DNA of 22,223 nt, taken from contig JAEWYD010000058.1 of the NCBI GenBank assembly GCA_023462275.1, positions 1 through 22,223 on the forward strand, written 5' to 3'. The DNA is from Actinomycetes bacterium (GTDB taxonomy: Bacteria > Actinomycetota > Actinomycetes > Actinomycetales > Cellulomonadaceae). Positions 15,639 to 21,143 of this stretch are shown piece after piece. The notes beneath the pieces were generated by a model. That model searched no databases, was not told where the DNA came from, and worked only from the letters and a program-made list of their open reading frames with translations. Position numbers and translations under genes: made by a program. Within the stretch, counting starts at the first letter, position 1. Each line of letters starts with the position of its first letter.

Positions 15639-15705
15639 GTTCCATCCTCGACTCGACGAGAGCGCAGTGCTGCGCCCCTCTCCATCCTGCCCCACGGGCG
15701 GATCG

Positions 15706-16119
15706 TCAGCGAGCGACGTGCGCGCGGGGGACCGACGGCTCGGCCATGCGCCGCATGATCTGCTGCGTCGAGCTCTCGAGCGCGGCGTCGATCTGCGCGC
15801 CGTACTCGGCGAGCTGGTGGTCCAGGTCGCGCAGGCTCTGCAGCAGGGTGACCGTGTCGGTGGTGCTGGCGGAGACGCGGACGGCGGCCAGGAGGTCCTG
15901 GGGGCGCGGGAGCGACATCTGTGCCTCGGGCAGGATGTCCCAGCTCATGGCGCCGAGGGTGTCCGGCGGCGCGTAGCCGGCGATGGCGAGGTCCAGCCGG
16001 GCGCGCACGAGGCGGCGCCAGCGGAGCAGCTGGGCCTTCTCGGCTCGCAGCGCGCGCCGGGCGGTGCGGGCATCCGTGCCCTGTCGGGACGTCCGCTCCG
16101 TCACCTGCGTGGTGGCCAT
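15706..16119 (-). CDS. Coiled-coil protein, possibly RsiG-like anti-sigma factor
   Basis: A 137-residue, mostly helical soluble protein. The N-terminal helix reads RTARRALRAEKAQLLRWRR then LVRARLDLAIAG. The segment LLRWRRLVRARLDL resembles the SYxRRxLQGRIDLL stretch of RsiG, the c-di-GMP-dependent anti-sigma factor of WhiG in Streptomyces, whose helices carry E-x3-S-x2-R-x3-Q-x3-D. Here only the Arg and Asp of that motif are kept. A linker with Pro (APPDTLGAMSWDILPEAQ) and a second helix (LLQSLRDLDHQLAEYGAQIDAAL) follow, which could pack as a helical hairpin. ATG 16119 with GAAGG 9 nt upstream is preferred over an ATG 13 codons earlier. It precedes crp on the same strand, 67 nt apart. The gene is well supported; the RsiG relation is inference. 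Confidence 0.75.
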   Translation of the reverse strand: MATTQVTERTSRQGTDARTARRALRAEKAQLLRWRRLVRARLDLAIAGYAPPDTLGAMSWDILPEAQMSLPRPQDLLAAVRVSASTTDTVTLLQSLRDLDHQLAEYGAQIDAALESSTQQIMRRMAEPSVPRAHVAR

Positions 16120-16163
16120 CGCACCGTGCCTTCGTCCATGGCGGGGGAACTCCCGCACTCGAG

Positions 16164-16191
16164 GATTCGGCGGCGCGGACCGGCGACTTGA
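16164..16191 (-). promoter_or_regulatory. Possible sigma-28 (FliA/WhiG)-type promoter
   Basis: On the minus strand TCAA (16188-16191), a 16-nt spacer and GCCGAATC (16164-16171) resemble the flagellar/WhiG sigma consensus TAAA-N15-GCCGATAA (3 of 4 and 5 of 8 positions). It lies about 45 nt before the ATG of the RsiG-like gene, a sensible distance. The partial match makes this tentative. Confidence 0.3.
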
Positions 16192-16411
16192 GCCCCGGGC
16201 GCACGGTTCACCCCAACGGCGCAGGGACGAATGCGCCGGTCAGGCGATGAATCGATCCGATCGGCGCCCTCCTGCCGGGTCCCCGATACCCCCCGGGGTC
16301 GGCCCCCGGCACCTGCCGCCGGTCTCGGCGGGCGGGCGTGCAAAAGTCGCGTGGTGGTCACCCGGCCGGCAGCGTCGGGCGCCGAGCGGGCTTCGTGTCG
16401 GGGCCGGCGCC

Positions 16412-16417
16412 TAGGCT
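16412..16417 (+). promoter_or_regulatory. -10 box TAGGCT, leaderless promoter of nth
   Basis: TAGGCT lies exactly 6 nt upstream of GTG 16424; the spacer CGCCAC has no Shine-Dalgarno sequence. Confidence 0.55.
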
Positions 16418-16423
16418 CGCCAC

Positions 16424-17245
16424 GTGAGCCGCCCGCCCCGCCGCCCCGAGCCCGCAGACGACACCGAGGCGGTGACCGACGTCGTCCCGGACGAGGCCGT
16501 GACCGAGCCGGCCCGGCTGCCGGACGAGACGCCGCTGGCGCGGACGCGGCGGGCCCGGCGCATCGACCGGGCGCTGGCCGAGCGCTACCCGGACGCCGTG
16601 ATCGAGCTGGACTTCACGACGCCGCTCGAGCTGCTCGTCGCGACGATCCTGTCGGCGCAGTCCACGGACGTCCGCGTCAATCAGGTGACGCCGGCCGTGT
16701 TCGCGCGGTACCCCGATGCCGCGGCCTACGCGGCCGCCGACCGGGACGAGATGGAGACGCTGATCAAGCCCACGGGCTTCTTCCGCGCCAAGACGCAGTC
16801 GCTGATCGGCCTCGGGCAGGCGCTCGTGGAGCGCTTCGGCGGCGAGGTGCCGCCCCGCATGAAGGACCTGGTGACGCTGCCGGGGGTCGGGCGCAAGACG
16901 GCGAACGTGGTGCTCGGCAACGCCTTCGGCGTCCCGGGTCTGCCGGTGGACACCCACGTGCTGCGGGTGAGCCGGCGCCTGGGCCTGACCGCGTCGCAGG
17001 ACCCGGTCGTGGTCGAGGGGGAGCTCGGCGCCCTCATCGCGAAGCGCGACTGGACGATGTTCTCCCACCACCTGATCATCCACGGGCGCCGCACCTGCCA
17101 CGCCCGTCGGCCCGCGTGCGGGGCGTGCCCGGTAGCGACGCTCTGCCCGTCCTACGGGGTCGGTGAGACGGACCCGGCGCGGGCGGCGAAGCTGGTCAAG
17201 CCCGGGCCCGTGCGGGCCCGGGCGGGCTCAGTCGAGCCGGCCTAG
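16424..17245 (+). CDS. nth: Endonuclease III
   Basis: A base-excision-repair DNA glycosylase/AP lyase for oxidised pyrimidines, 273 residues. Seen: LLVATILSAQSTDVRVNQVTP at about 70-90, helix-hairpin-helix LPGVGRKTANVVL with catalytic Lys158, PVDTHV with catalytic Asp176, and the [4Fe-4S] loop with Cys225, Cys232, Cys235 and Cys241 (C-x6-C-x2-C-x5-C). The first 40 residues are an acidic, Pro-rich tail not found in the E. coli enzyme but usual in actinomycetes. GTG 16424 is supported by the -10 box 6 nt upstream. The last 18 nt overlap the 3' end of the convergent alpha/beta hydrolase gene. crp-nth proximity matches mycobacteria (recalled). Confidence 0.96.
   Translation: MSRPPRRPEPADDTEAVTDVVPDEAVTEPARLPDETPLARTRRARRIDRALAERYPDAVIELDFTTPLELLVATILSAQSTDVRVNQVTPAVFARYPDAAAYAAADRDEMETLIKPTGFFRAKTQSLIGLGQALVERFGGEVPPRMKDLVTLPGVGRKTANVVLGNAFGVPGLPVDTHVLRVSRRLGLTASQDPVVVEGELGALIAKRDWTMFSHHLIIHGRRTCHARRPACGACPVATLCPSYGVGETDPARAAKLVKPGPVRARAGSVEPA
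17200..17223 (-). terminator. Hairpin inside the nth coding end, terminator of the opposing hydrolase gene
   Basis: GCCCGGGCCCG and CGGGCCCGGGC form perfect 11-bp arms around TG. On the minus strand it starts 4 nt after the stop of the alpha/beta hydrolase, while on the plus strand it encodes residues near the C-terminus of Nth. It may end transcription in either direction; no U-tract is present. Confidence 0.55.
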
Positions 17246-18124
17246 CCAGTCTACGAGGAGCTCGGTCACGCGGTCGGGTGCCTCCTCGGGCAGGAAGTGC
17301 CCGGCACCGGGGATCGCCTCGAAGCGGTACGGCGCGCCGTTGCCCCAGGCGGCGACGGACACCGGGATCGCGCGGTCCGCCGACCCGTGCAGCTGGAGCA
17401 CCGGCACGGCCACCGGCGACCGCACGGCCGACAGGTAGCGCTGGCCATCGACGCGCGGCGTCGAGCGCACGAGCCACCGCAGCGTCTCCATCGCGGTGTG
17501 CGCGGCGAACGGCACCCCCGCGGCGTCCTTGTACGTCTGCGCCACCTCGGCCGTCAGCCAGCCGGGCGCACCCCACTCCGCCAGGACGCGCGGCACCAGG
17601 TCCCCGCGCGTCATCCGGCGCTCCGGGAAGTACGGCAGCTGCGCGAAGACGAGGCGGCGCGCCGTCGTGCGCGTGAGCATCGAGCGCACCACCGCGCCCG
17701 TGTGCATGCGCAGCGGGTGCAGCGCGCTCAGGGCGCCGACCGCGCGCGTGACGGACGGCTGCAGGGCCGCCATGGACCACGCCACCGTGCCGCCGACGCC
17801 GTGGCCGACCACGACGGCCTCCTGCGCGCCGAGGGAGCGGATCACGCCCGCGACGTCGCTGGTCAGCGTCGGCACGTCGTACCCGTGCGGCGGCTTGTCC
17901 GACGCGCCCGTGCCGCGCAGGTCCATCGCGACGATGCGGTACCCCGCGGCGGCGAGCGCGGGGAGCTGGTGCCGCCACGCCCACCACATCTGCGGGAATC
18001 CGTGCAGCAGGACGACGAGCGGACCCTCGCCGTCGATCTCGGCCACGTGGAACCGGGCGGCGTTCGCGGGGACGAACCGGTGCTGCCACGGCCCCTCGAG
18101 GAGGACGGCGGACGGGTCGGTCAC
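17228..18124 (-). CDS. Alpha/beta hydrolase (epoxide hydrolase-like) with altered nucleophile
   Basis: A 298-residue alpha/beta-hydrolase-fold protein. Seen: oxyanion motif HGFPQMWWAWR (His41-Pro44), MDLRGTGASDKPP at about 67-79, nucleophile elbow GHGVGG at 107-112, acid Asp250 in HGSADRAIP and base His276 in GAGHFLPEEAP. The layout is that of epoxide hydrolases and haloalkane dehalogenases (normally GHDWGG), but the nucleophile position 109 is Gly. A GAC to GGC change would explain this. Either the activity is lost, or it needs no covalent nucleophile. The rest of the triad is intact, so this is not obvious decay. GTG 18124 has a TAGGTT box 7 nt upstream and no ribosome site. A mycobacterial neighbour in this region is annotated EphE (recalled). 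Confidence 0.88.
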   Translation of the reverse strand: MTDPSAVLLEGPWQHRFVPANAARFHVAEIDGEGPLVVLLHGFPQMWWAWRHQLPALAAAGYRIVAMDLRGTGASDKPPHGYDVPTLTSDVAGVIRSLGAQEAVVVGHGVGGTVAWSMAALQPSVTRAVGALSALHPLRMHTGAVVRSMLTRTTARRLVFAQLPYFPERRMTRGDLVPRVLAEWGAPGWLTAEVAQTYKDAAGVPFAAHTAMETLRWLVRSTPRVDGQRYLSAVRSPVAVPVLQLHGSADRAIPVSVAAWGNGAPYRFEAIPGAGHFLPEEAPDRVTELLVDWLGRLD

Positions 18125-18131
18125 GGCGTCG

Positions 18132-18137
18132 AACCTA
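18132..18137 (-). promoter_or_regulatory. -10 box TAGGTT, leaderless promoter of the hydrolase gene
   Basis: On the minus strand TAGGTT lies 7 nt upstream of GTG 18124, with no Shine-Dalgarno sequence between. It sits in the 42-nt gap after glnR, so the hydrolase may be transcribed independently of glnR. Confidence 0.5.
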
Positions 18138-18166
18138 CCGCGAGCCGCGGCCGTCCGACGAGGTCC

Positions 18167-18922
18167 TCACTCCGCCGTGGCGACGAGGCCGTCGTCGTCC
18201 GACGGCACGGCCGCCGCCGCGTCCCCGCCGGCGTCCTCGGAGCCGCGGCGCTCGCGCAGGGGGTCGAACCGGTAGCCGACGTTGCGAACCGTGCCGATGA
18301 GCTGCTCGCGTTCCGGGCCGAGCTTGGCGCGCAGGCGGCGCACGTGGACGTCCACCGTGCGGGTGCCGCCGTAGTAGTCGTAGCCCCAGACCTCCTGGAG
18401 CAGCTGGGCCCGCGTGAACACGCGGCCCGGGTGCTGGGCGAGGTACTTGAGGAGCTCGAACTCCTTGTACGTGAGGTCCAGCGGGCGGCCCTTGACGCGG
18501 GCGGTGTAGCCGCCGGCGTCGATCGTGAGGTCGCCGGAGGAGATCTCGCCCGGGCCGTCGTCGGGCTCGTCGGCGCCGGCGCGCTCGAGGGCGAGCCGCA
18601 GCCGGGCCTCCACCTCGGCGGGCCCGGCGTCGGCCAGCAGGATGTCCGTCGCCCCCCACTCGGCCGTCACGACCGTGAGGCCGCCCTCGGTGAGGATGAG
18701 GACCAGCGGGACCGTGAGGCCGGTGGCCCGCAGCAGCCGGCAGGTGGAGCGCGCGGTCGCCAGGTCGCGGCGCGCGTCGAGCAGGAGGACGTCCGCGTCG
18801 GGCGCGTCGAGCAGGGCGGACGGCTCCACCGGGAGCACCCGCACGTGGTGCGCGAGCAGGCCGAGGGCCGGGAGCACCTGGGCGGAGCCCCCGGCGCTGG
18901 GTGTGAGCATCAACAGTTCCAC
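18167..18922 (-). CDS. glnR: GlnR-type orphan response regulator (nitrogen control)
   Basis: A 251-residue OmpR-class regulator. The receiver domain (about residues 1-115) has ALGLLAHHVRVLP, DADVLLLDARRDL with Asp49, and LVLILTEGGLTVVTAEWGATDILL, which closely follows Streptomyces GlnR as I know it. Like GlnR it lacks the full acidic phosphorylation pocket. The winged helix is LTYKEFELLKYLAQHPGRVF at about 155-174, then WGYDYYGGTRTVDVHVRR and GTVRNVGYRF. A disordered acidic tail follows. GlnR homodimers control glnA, amtB and other nitrogen genes. GTG 18922 is chosen for GGGGAGG with 5 nt spacing. No adjacent sensor kinase is present. It is divergent from the membrane protein gene at 19163. 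Confidence 0.93.
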   Translation of the reverse strand: MELLMLTPSAGGSAQVLPALGLLAHHVRVLPVEPSALLDAPDADVLLLDARRDLATARSTCRLLRATGLTVPLVLILTEGGLTVVTAEWGATDILLADAGPAEVEARLRLALERAGADEPDDGPGEISSGDLTIDAGGYTARVKGRPLDLTYKEFELLKYLAQHPGRVFTRAQLLQEVWGYDYYGGTRTVDVHVRRLRAKLGPEREQLIGTVRNVGYRFDPLRERRGSEDAGGDAAAAVPSDDDGLVATAE

Positions 18923-18952
18923 GGGCGCCTCCCCGTTGGCCGCGATCCGCCA

Positions 18953-18958
18953 ACGGTA
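18953..18958 (-). promoter_or_regulatory. -10 box TACCGT upstream of glnR
   Basis: TACCGT on the minus strand lies about 30 nt before GTG 18922, leaving a short leader with GGGGAGG. It is within the 240-bp gap between glnR and the divergent gene at 19163. No GlnR box (GTnAC-n6-GAAAC) was seen there. Confidence 0.45.
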
Positions 18959-19162
18959 CCGCCCGCGCCCCCGCCACCCGGGCGCCGTGCCGCGGAGCGG
19001 ACGCTCGCCGAGGCCGCGGGACGCGGGGCCGGGCGGGCCGGCGGGATCTGCCGGGCGGCGTCCGGACGGGTCGGCGATCTGGGAGACTGCGTCCGTGCTC
19101 CCCGCCACGACCCCCCCGGCGCGCGCCCGCGCGAGCGCTCCCGAGCCCCCGCGGGAGGGCTG

Positions 19163-19939
19163 ATGCGGCCCTCCACCCGTGCCGTCCTCACCGCGCTCGT
19201 GGCTGCCCTCGTGGCGGCGGCGTCGTTCGCGCAGCGGCTGCCCGGACTCGAGGGCGTCGACGAGCACGCGGTCATCGGCGCGTCGGCCCTGCTGGCGCTC
19301 GTGCTCGCGGTGGGCTGGCCCGTCCTCCTCCGGCTGCCGAACCCGCTGGGTTCCGGCGTCGTCATCGCGCTGGGCGGCGTCGGCGCCGTGCTCGCCGTCA
19401 CGGCCACCAAGGGCGACCTGGCGCTGCGGCAGCTGCCCATCGTGGTGGCCCTCGCCATCCTGCTCGCGTTCGTCAACGAGCTCGCGCGCCAGGACGGCCG
19501 CAAGCGGCTCGTCGACTCCGTCGCCGGCACGGTCACGGGCGTGCTGGTGGCGACCGCGTCGGCCGGCTGGGTGGCGTCCGAGCGGATCCCGGACGGCACG
19601 AACCTCGTGGTCGCCGGGGCGGTCTCGCTCGCCTTCGCGTCGTTCGTCTCCTTCGGGGCCGGCGTCTCCGCCGTGTCGCACCGCGAGTGGGCGACGGCGC
19701 TCGCGACGACGACCGCGGGCGTGGTCTCGGCCGCGGCCGTCACCGCAGTGATGCCGCACACGACGCCGCTGGTGGGCGCGTTCCTGGGCCTCGGCACGGG
19801 CATGCTCATCGCGTCGCTCGACGCGCTCTTCCACCGGCTCCCCGCGCTGCGGCGCCGGCTGGCGGGCTGGGCCGCCGTCGTGCTGCCCGTGGCGGTGAGC
19901 GGGATCCTCGTCTACGTCGTCGGGCGCGTGCTGGGCTGA
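19163..19939 (+). CDS. Multi-pass membrane protein of unknown function (258 aa)
   Basis: An integral membrane protein with about eight to nine hydrophobic segments (near residues 7-23, 36-57, 62-82, 91-107, 118-138, 145-165, 177-195, 197-217 and 235-256). Only short loops link them; a basic one (NELARQDGRKRLVD, about 105-118) probably faces the cytoplasm. No transporter or enzyme motif is recognised. The ATG is preceded by GGGAGGG about 3 nt away; the frame is open far upstream but without coding character. It is divergent from glnR and convergent with the DsrE-like gene. No function is proposed. Confidence 0.82.
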   Translation: MRPSTRAVLTALVAALVAAASFAQRLPGLEGVDEHAVIGASALLALVLAVGWPVLLRLPNPLGSGVVIALGGVGAVLAVTATKGDLALRQLPIVVALAILLAFVNELARQDGRKRLVDSVAGTVTGVLVATASAGWVASERIPDGTNLVVAGAVSLAFASFVSFGAGVSAVSHREWATALATTTAGVVSAAAVTAVMPHTTPLVGAFLGLGTGMLIASLDALFHRLPALRRRLAGWAAVVLPVAVSGILVYVVGRVLG

Positions 19940-19962
19940 CCCCCGTCGGGCGCCGGCTCAGC

Positions 19963-19988
19963 ACACGGGCCCAGGACACGGGCCCAGG
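19963..19988. repeat. Tandem 13-bp direct repeat
   Basis: ACACGGGCCCAGG occurs twice head to tail, each copy centred on GGGCCC, followed by a degenerate third part (ACAAGGACGCGGGCTCAG). It fills most of the 63-bp gap between convergent stops and may help terminate transcription or result from slippage. Confidence 0.7.
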
Positions 19989-20002
19989 ACAAGGACGCGG
20001 GC

Positions 20003-20362
20003 TCAGTACACGAGCGCCTGGGCCTCGGGCGCGAGCGACTCCTCGACGAACGTCGCCGCCCCGGCGATGCGCACCCCGGGCAGCAGGTCCGCCTCGGTGA
20101 GGTCGCGTCGTCGGGCGCACTGCGTGCAGACGGTCACCGTGCCCTCGGCGAGCACGACGTCGAGCAGGTCCGCCACGGGCGTCGCGTGCGGCAGGACGAG
20201 CTCGGCGGCCCGGCCCGGCACAGCAAGCCAGCTCGCCTCGCCGGTGAGCCAGAGCGAGACCCGGGCGCCGGCGGCGACCGCGGCCGCGGCGACGGTGAGC
20301 GCCTGGTTGCAGGCCTCGGGCCGGTCGGCCCCGGACGTGGTCTTCACGACGAGCGAGCGCAT
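20003..20362 (-). CDS. DsrE-like sulfur-relay family protein
   Basis: A 119-residue protein of the DsrE/DsrF-like fold: MRSLVVKTTSGADRPEACNQALTVAAAAVAAGARVSLWLTGEA (shown by its first strand LVVKTT and the ARVSLWLTG strand), then VTVCTQCARRRDL with a CxxC pair at about residues 79-82, and GVRIAGAATFVEES. Proteins of this family carry or transfer sulfur, often as persulfide on a Cys, or bind small ligands. The specific partner here is unknown. ATG 20362 has a TAGCCT box 6 nt upstream and no ribosome site, so it is probably leaderless. It is divergent from the small membrane protein gene at 20455, whose operon includes a YgfZ protein linked to Fe-S enzymes. Confidence 0.88.
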   Translation of the reverse strand: MRSLVVKTTSGADRPEACNQALTVAAAAVAAGARVSLWLTGEASWLAVPGRAAELVLPHATPVADLLDVVLAEGTVTVCTQCARRRDLTEADLLPGVRIAGAATFVEESLAPEAQALVY

Positions 20363-20368
20363 GGCGGC

Positions 20369-20374
20369 AGGCTA
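20369..20374 (-). promoter_or_regulatory. -10 box TAGCCT, leaderless promoter of the DsrE-like gene
   Basis: On the minus strand TAGCCT lies exactly 6 nt upstream of ATG 20362; the spacer GCCGCC is not a ribosome site. Confidence 0.55.
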
Positions 20375-20442
20375 CGCGGCAGCACCCGCGCGCCGTCGTC
20401 CCGCGCGTCGTCGGCCTCCGGGCTGCCGCCCGCAGCGCCACG

Positions 20443-20448
20443 TAGGAT
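20443..20448 (+). promoter_or_regulatory. -10 box TAGGAT, leaderless promoter of the small membrane protein operon
   Basis: TAGGAT lies exactly 6 nt upstream of ATG 20455; the spacer CGGCGC has no Shine-Dalgarno sequence. It is back to back with the leaderless promoter of the DsrE-like gene, 68 nt apart. Confidence 0.55.
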
Positions 20449-20454
20449 CGGCGC

Positions 20455-20562
20455 ATGCCCGCCCTCGAAGCGTTCTTCATCGGCCTTCTCGTCGCGGCCT
20501 CGCTCACCATCGGCTGGTTCGCCGGCTACGTGGTCTACAAGCTCTACAAGGGCCAGAGCTGA
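20455..20562 (+). CDS. 35-residue single-pass membrane protein
   Basis: A short open frame too small for most gene callers. It begins MPALEAFFIGLLVAAS, continues as one hydrophobic helix to about residue 27 and ends with the basic tail YKLYKGQS, so the C-terminus probably stays in the cytoplasm. Support comes from the TAGGAT box 6 nt before the ATG, from the clean membrane-protein composition, and from the nitrobindin-like gene starting 2 nt after its stop. No function is known to me. It may be an assembly or anchoring peptide for its neighbours. Confidence 0.75.
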   Translation: MPALEAFFIGLLVAASLTIGWFAGYVVYKLYKGQS

Positions 20563-20564
20563 CC

Positions 20565-21143
20565 GTGGCGTTCACCATCCCGGAGGGCCTCGCCCCGGAG
20601 ATGTACCCGCTGGCCTGGCTCGTGGGCCGCTGGGCCGGCGAGGGCGTCGTCGTGTACCCGACGATTCCCGAGGCGCGGGTGCGCCAGGAGGTCGTCGTCG
20701 ACCACGACGGCGGGCCCTACCTGTCCTGGACGAGCACCCTGTGGCTGGCCGGGCCGACCGCCGAGAGCGCCGCCGAGGCCGCCGACGTCCCCGCGGGTGA
20801 GCCCGGCCGGGACGACGCTGCGGGGATCGTCTGGGCCACCGAGACGGGCTTCTGGCGGCTGCCGCCGGACACGCCCGAGGGCCTCACGCCCCAGCAGCGC
20901 GTGGTCGAGCTCCTGCTCGCCGACCCCGCCGGCCACCTGTCCCTGTACGCCGGCACGGTCGCGGGCGCGCGGATCGACCTGGCCAGCGACCTCATCGCCC
21001 GCACGCCGGACGCCGCCGAGGTGCGCGCCGCGACCCGGATGTACGGGCTCGTCCAAGGCGAGCTGATGTGGGCCTGGGACATCGCGGCGTTCGGCGAGCC
21101 CCTGCAGTCGTACGCCTCCGCGCAGCTGCGGCGGGTGCCGTGA
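20565..21143 (+). CDS. Nitrobindin-like (THAP4/FABP-type) beta-barrel protein
   Basis: A 192-residue protein of the nitrobindin family, ten-stranded barrels that bind heme b and NO. Seen: LAWLVGRWAGEGVVVYPTIPE at about 11-31 with the family G-x-W-x-G-x-G motif, a disordered insert (about 65-85), ETGFWRLPPDTPEGL, VELLLADPAGHLSLYAGTV, RIDLASDLI, and C-terminal MAWAWD-like MWAWDIAAFGEPLQSYASAQLRRV. The family's proximal heme ligand is a His in a C-terminal PLQPH motif; here the motif is PLQSY, so no His is at that place. Heme binding is therefore doubtful, or uses Tyr. GTG 20565 follows the small membrane protein gene by 2 nt, and its stop overlaps the ygfZ start (GTGA). Confidence 0.88.
   Translation: MAFTIPEGLAPEMYPLAWLVGRWAGEGVVVYPTIPEARVRQEVVVDHDGGPYLSWTSTLWLAGPTAESAAEAADVPAGEPGRDDAAGIVWATETGFWRLPPDTPEGLTPQQRVVELLLADPAGHLSLYAGTVAGARIDLASDLIARTPDAAEVRAATRMYGLVQGELMWAWDIAAFGEPLQSYASAQLRRVP

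Larger units (their letters stand above)
16120..16423. other. Divergent intergenic region, RsiG-like gene / nth
   Basis: No gene is supported in these 304 bp. It holds the GAAGG ribosome site and a possible sigma-28-like promoter of the minus-strand gene, and the leaderless promoter of nth at its right end. The middle (16245-16385) is extremely GC-rich with runs of C and G and shows no convincing operator. Confidence 0.5.

Noticed and set aside
15662..15675. GCGCAG-TG-CTGCGC inverted repeat upstream of crp as a Crp autoregulatory site
   Set aside because: It does not resemble the TGTGA-N6-TCACA Crp consensus, and 6-bp GC repeats are common by chance here.
17297..19162. Long plus-strand open frame upstream of the membrane protein gene
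   Set aside because: It is antisense to glnR and the hydrolase gene; the membrane protein has its own ribosome site at 19163.
18923..19834. Upstream extension of glnR giving a 555-residue protein
   Set aside because: It is antisense to the membrane protein gene; GTG 18922 has a strong ribosome site and the GlnR-like N-terminus.
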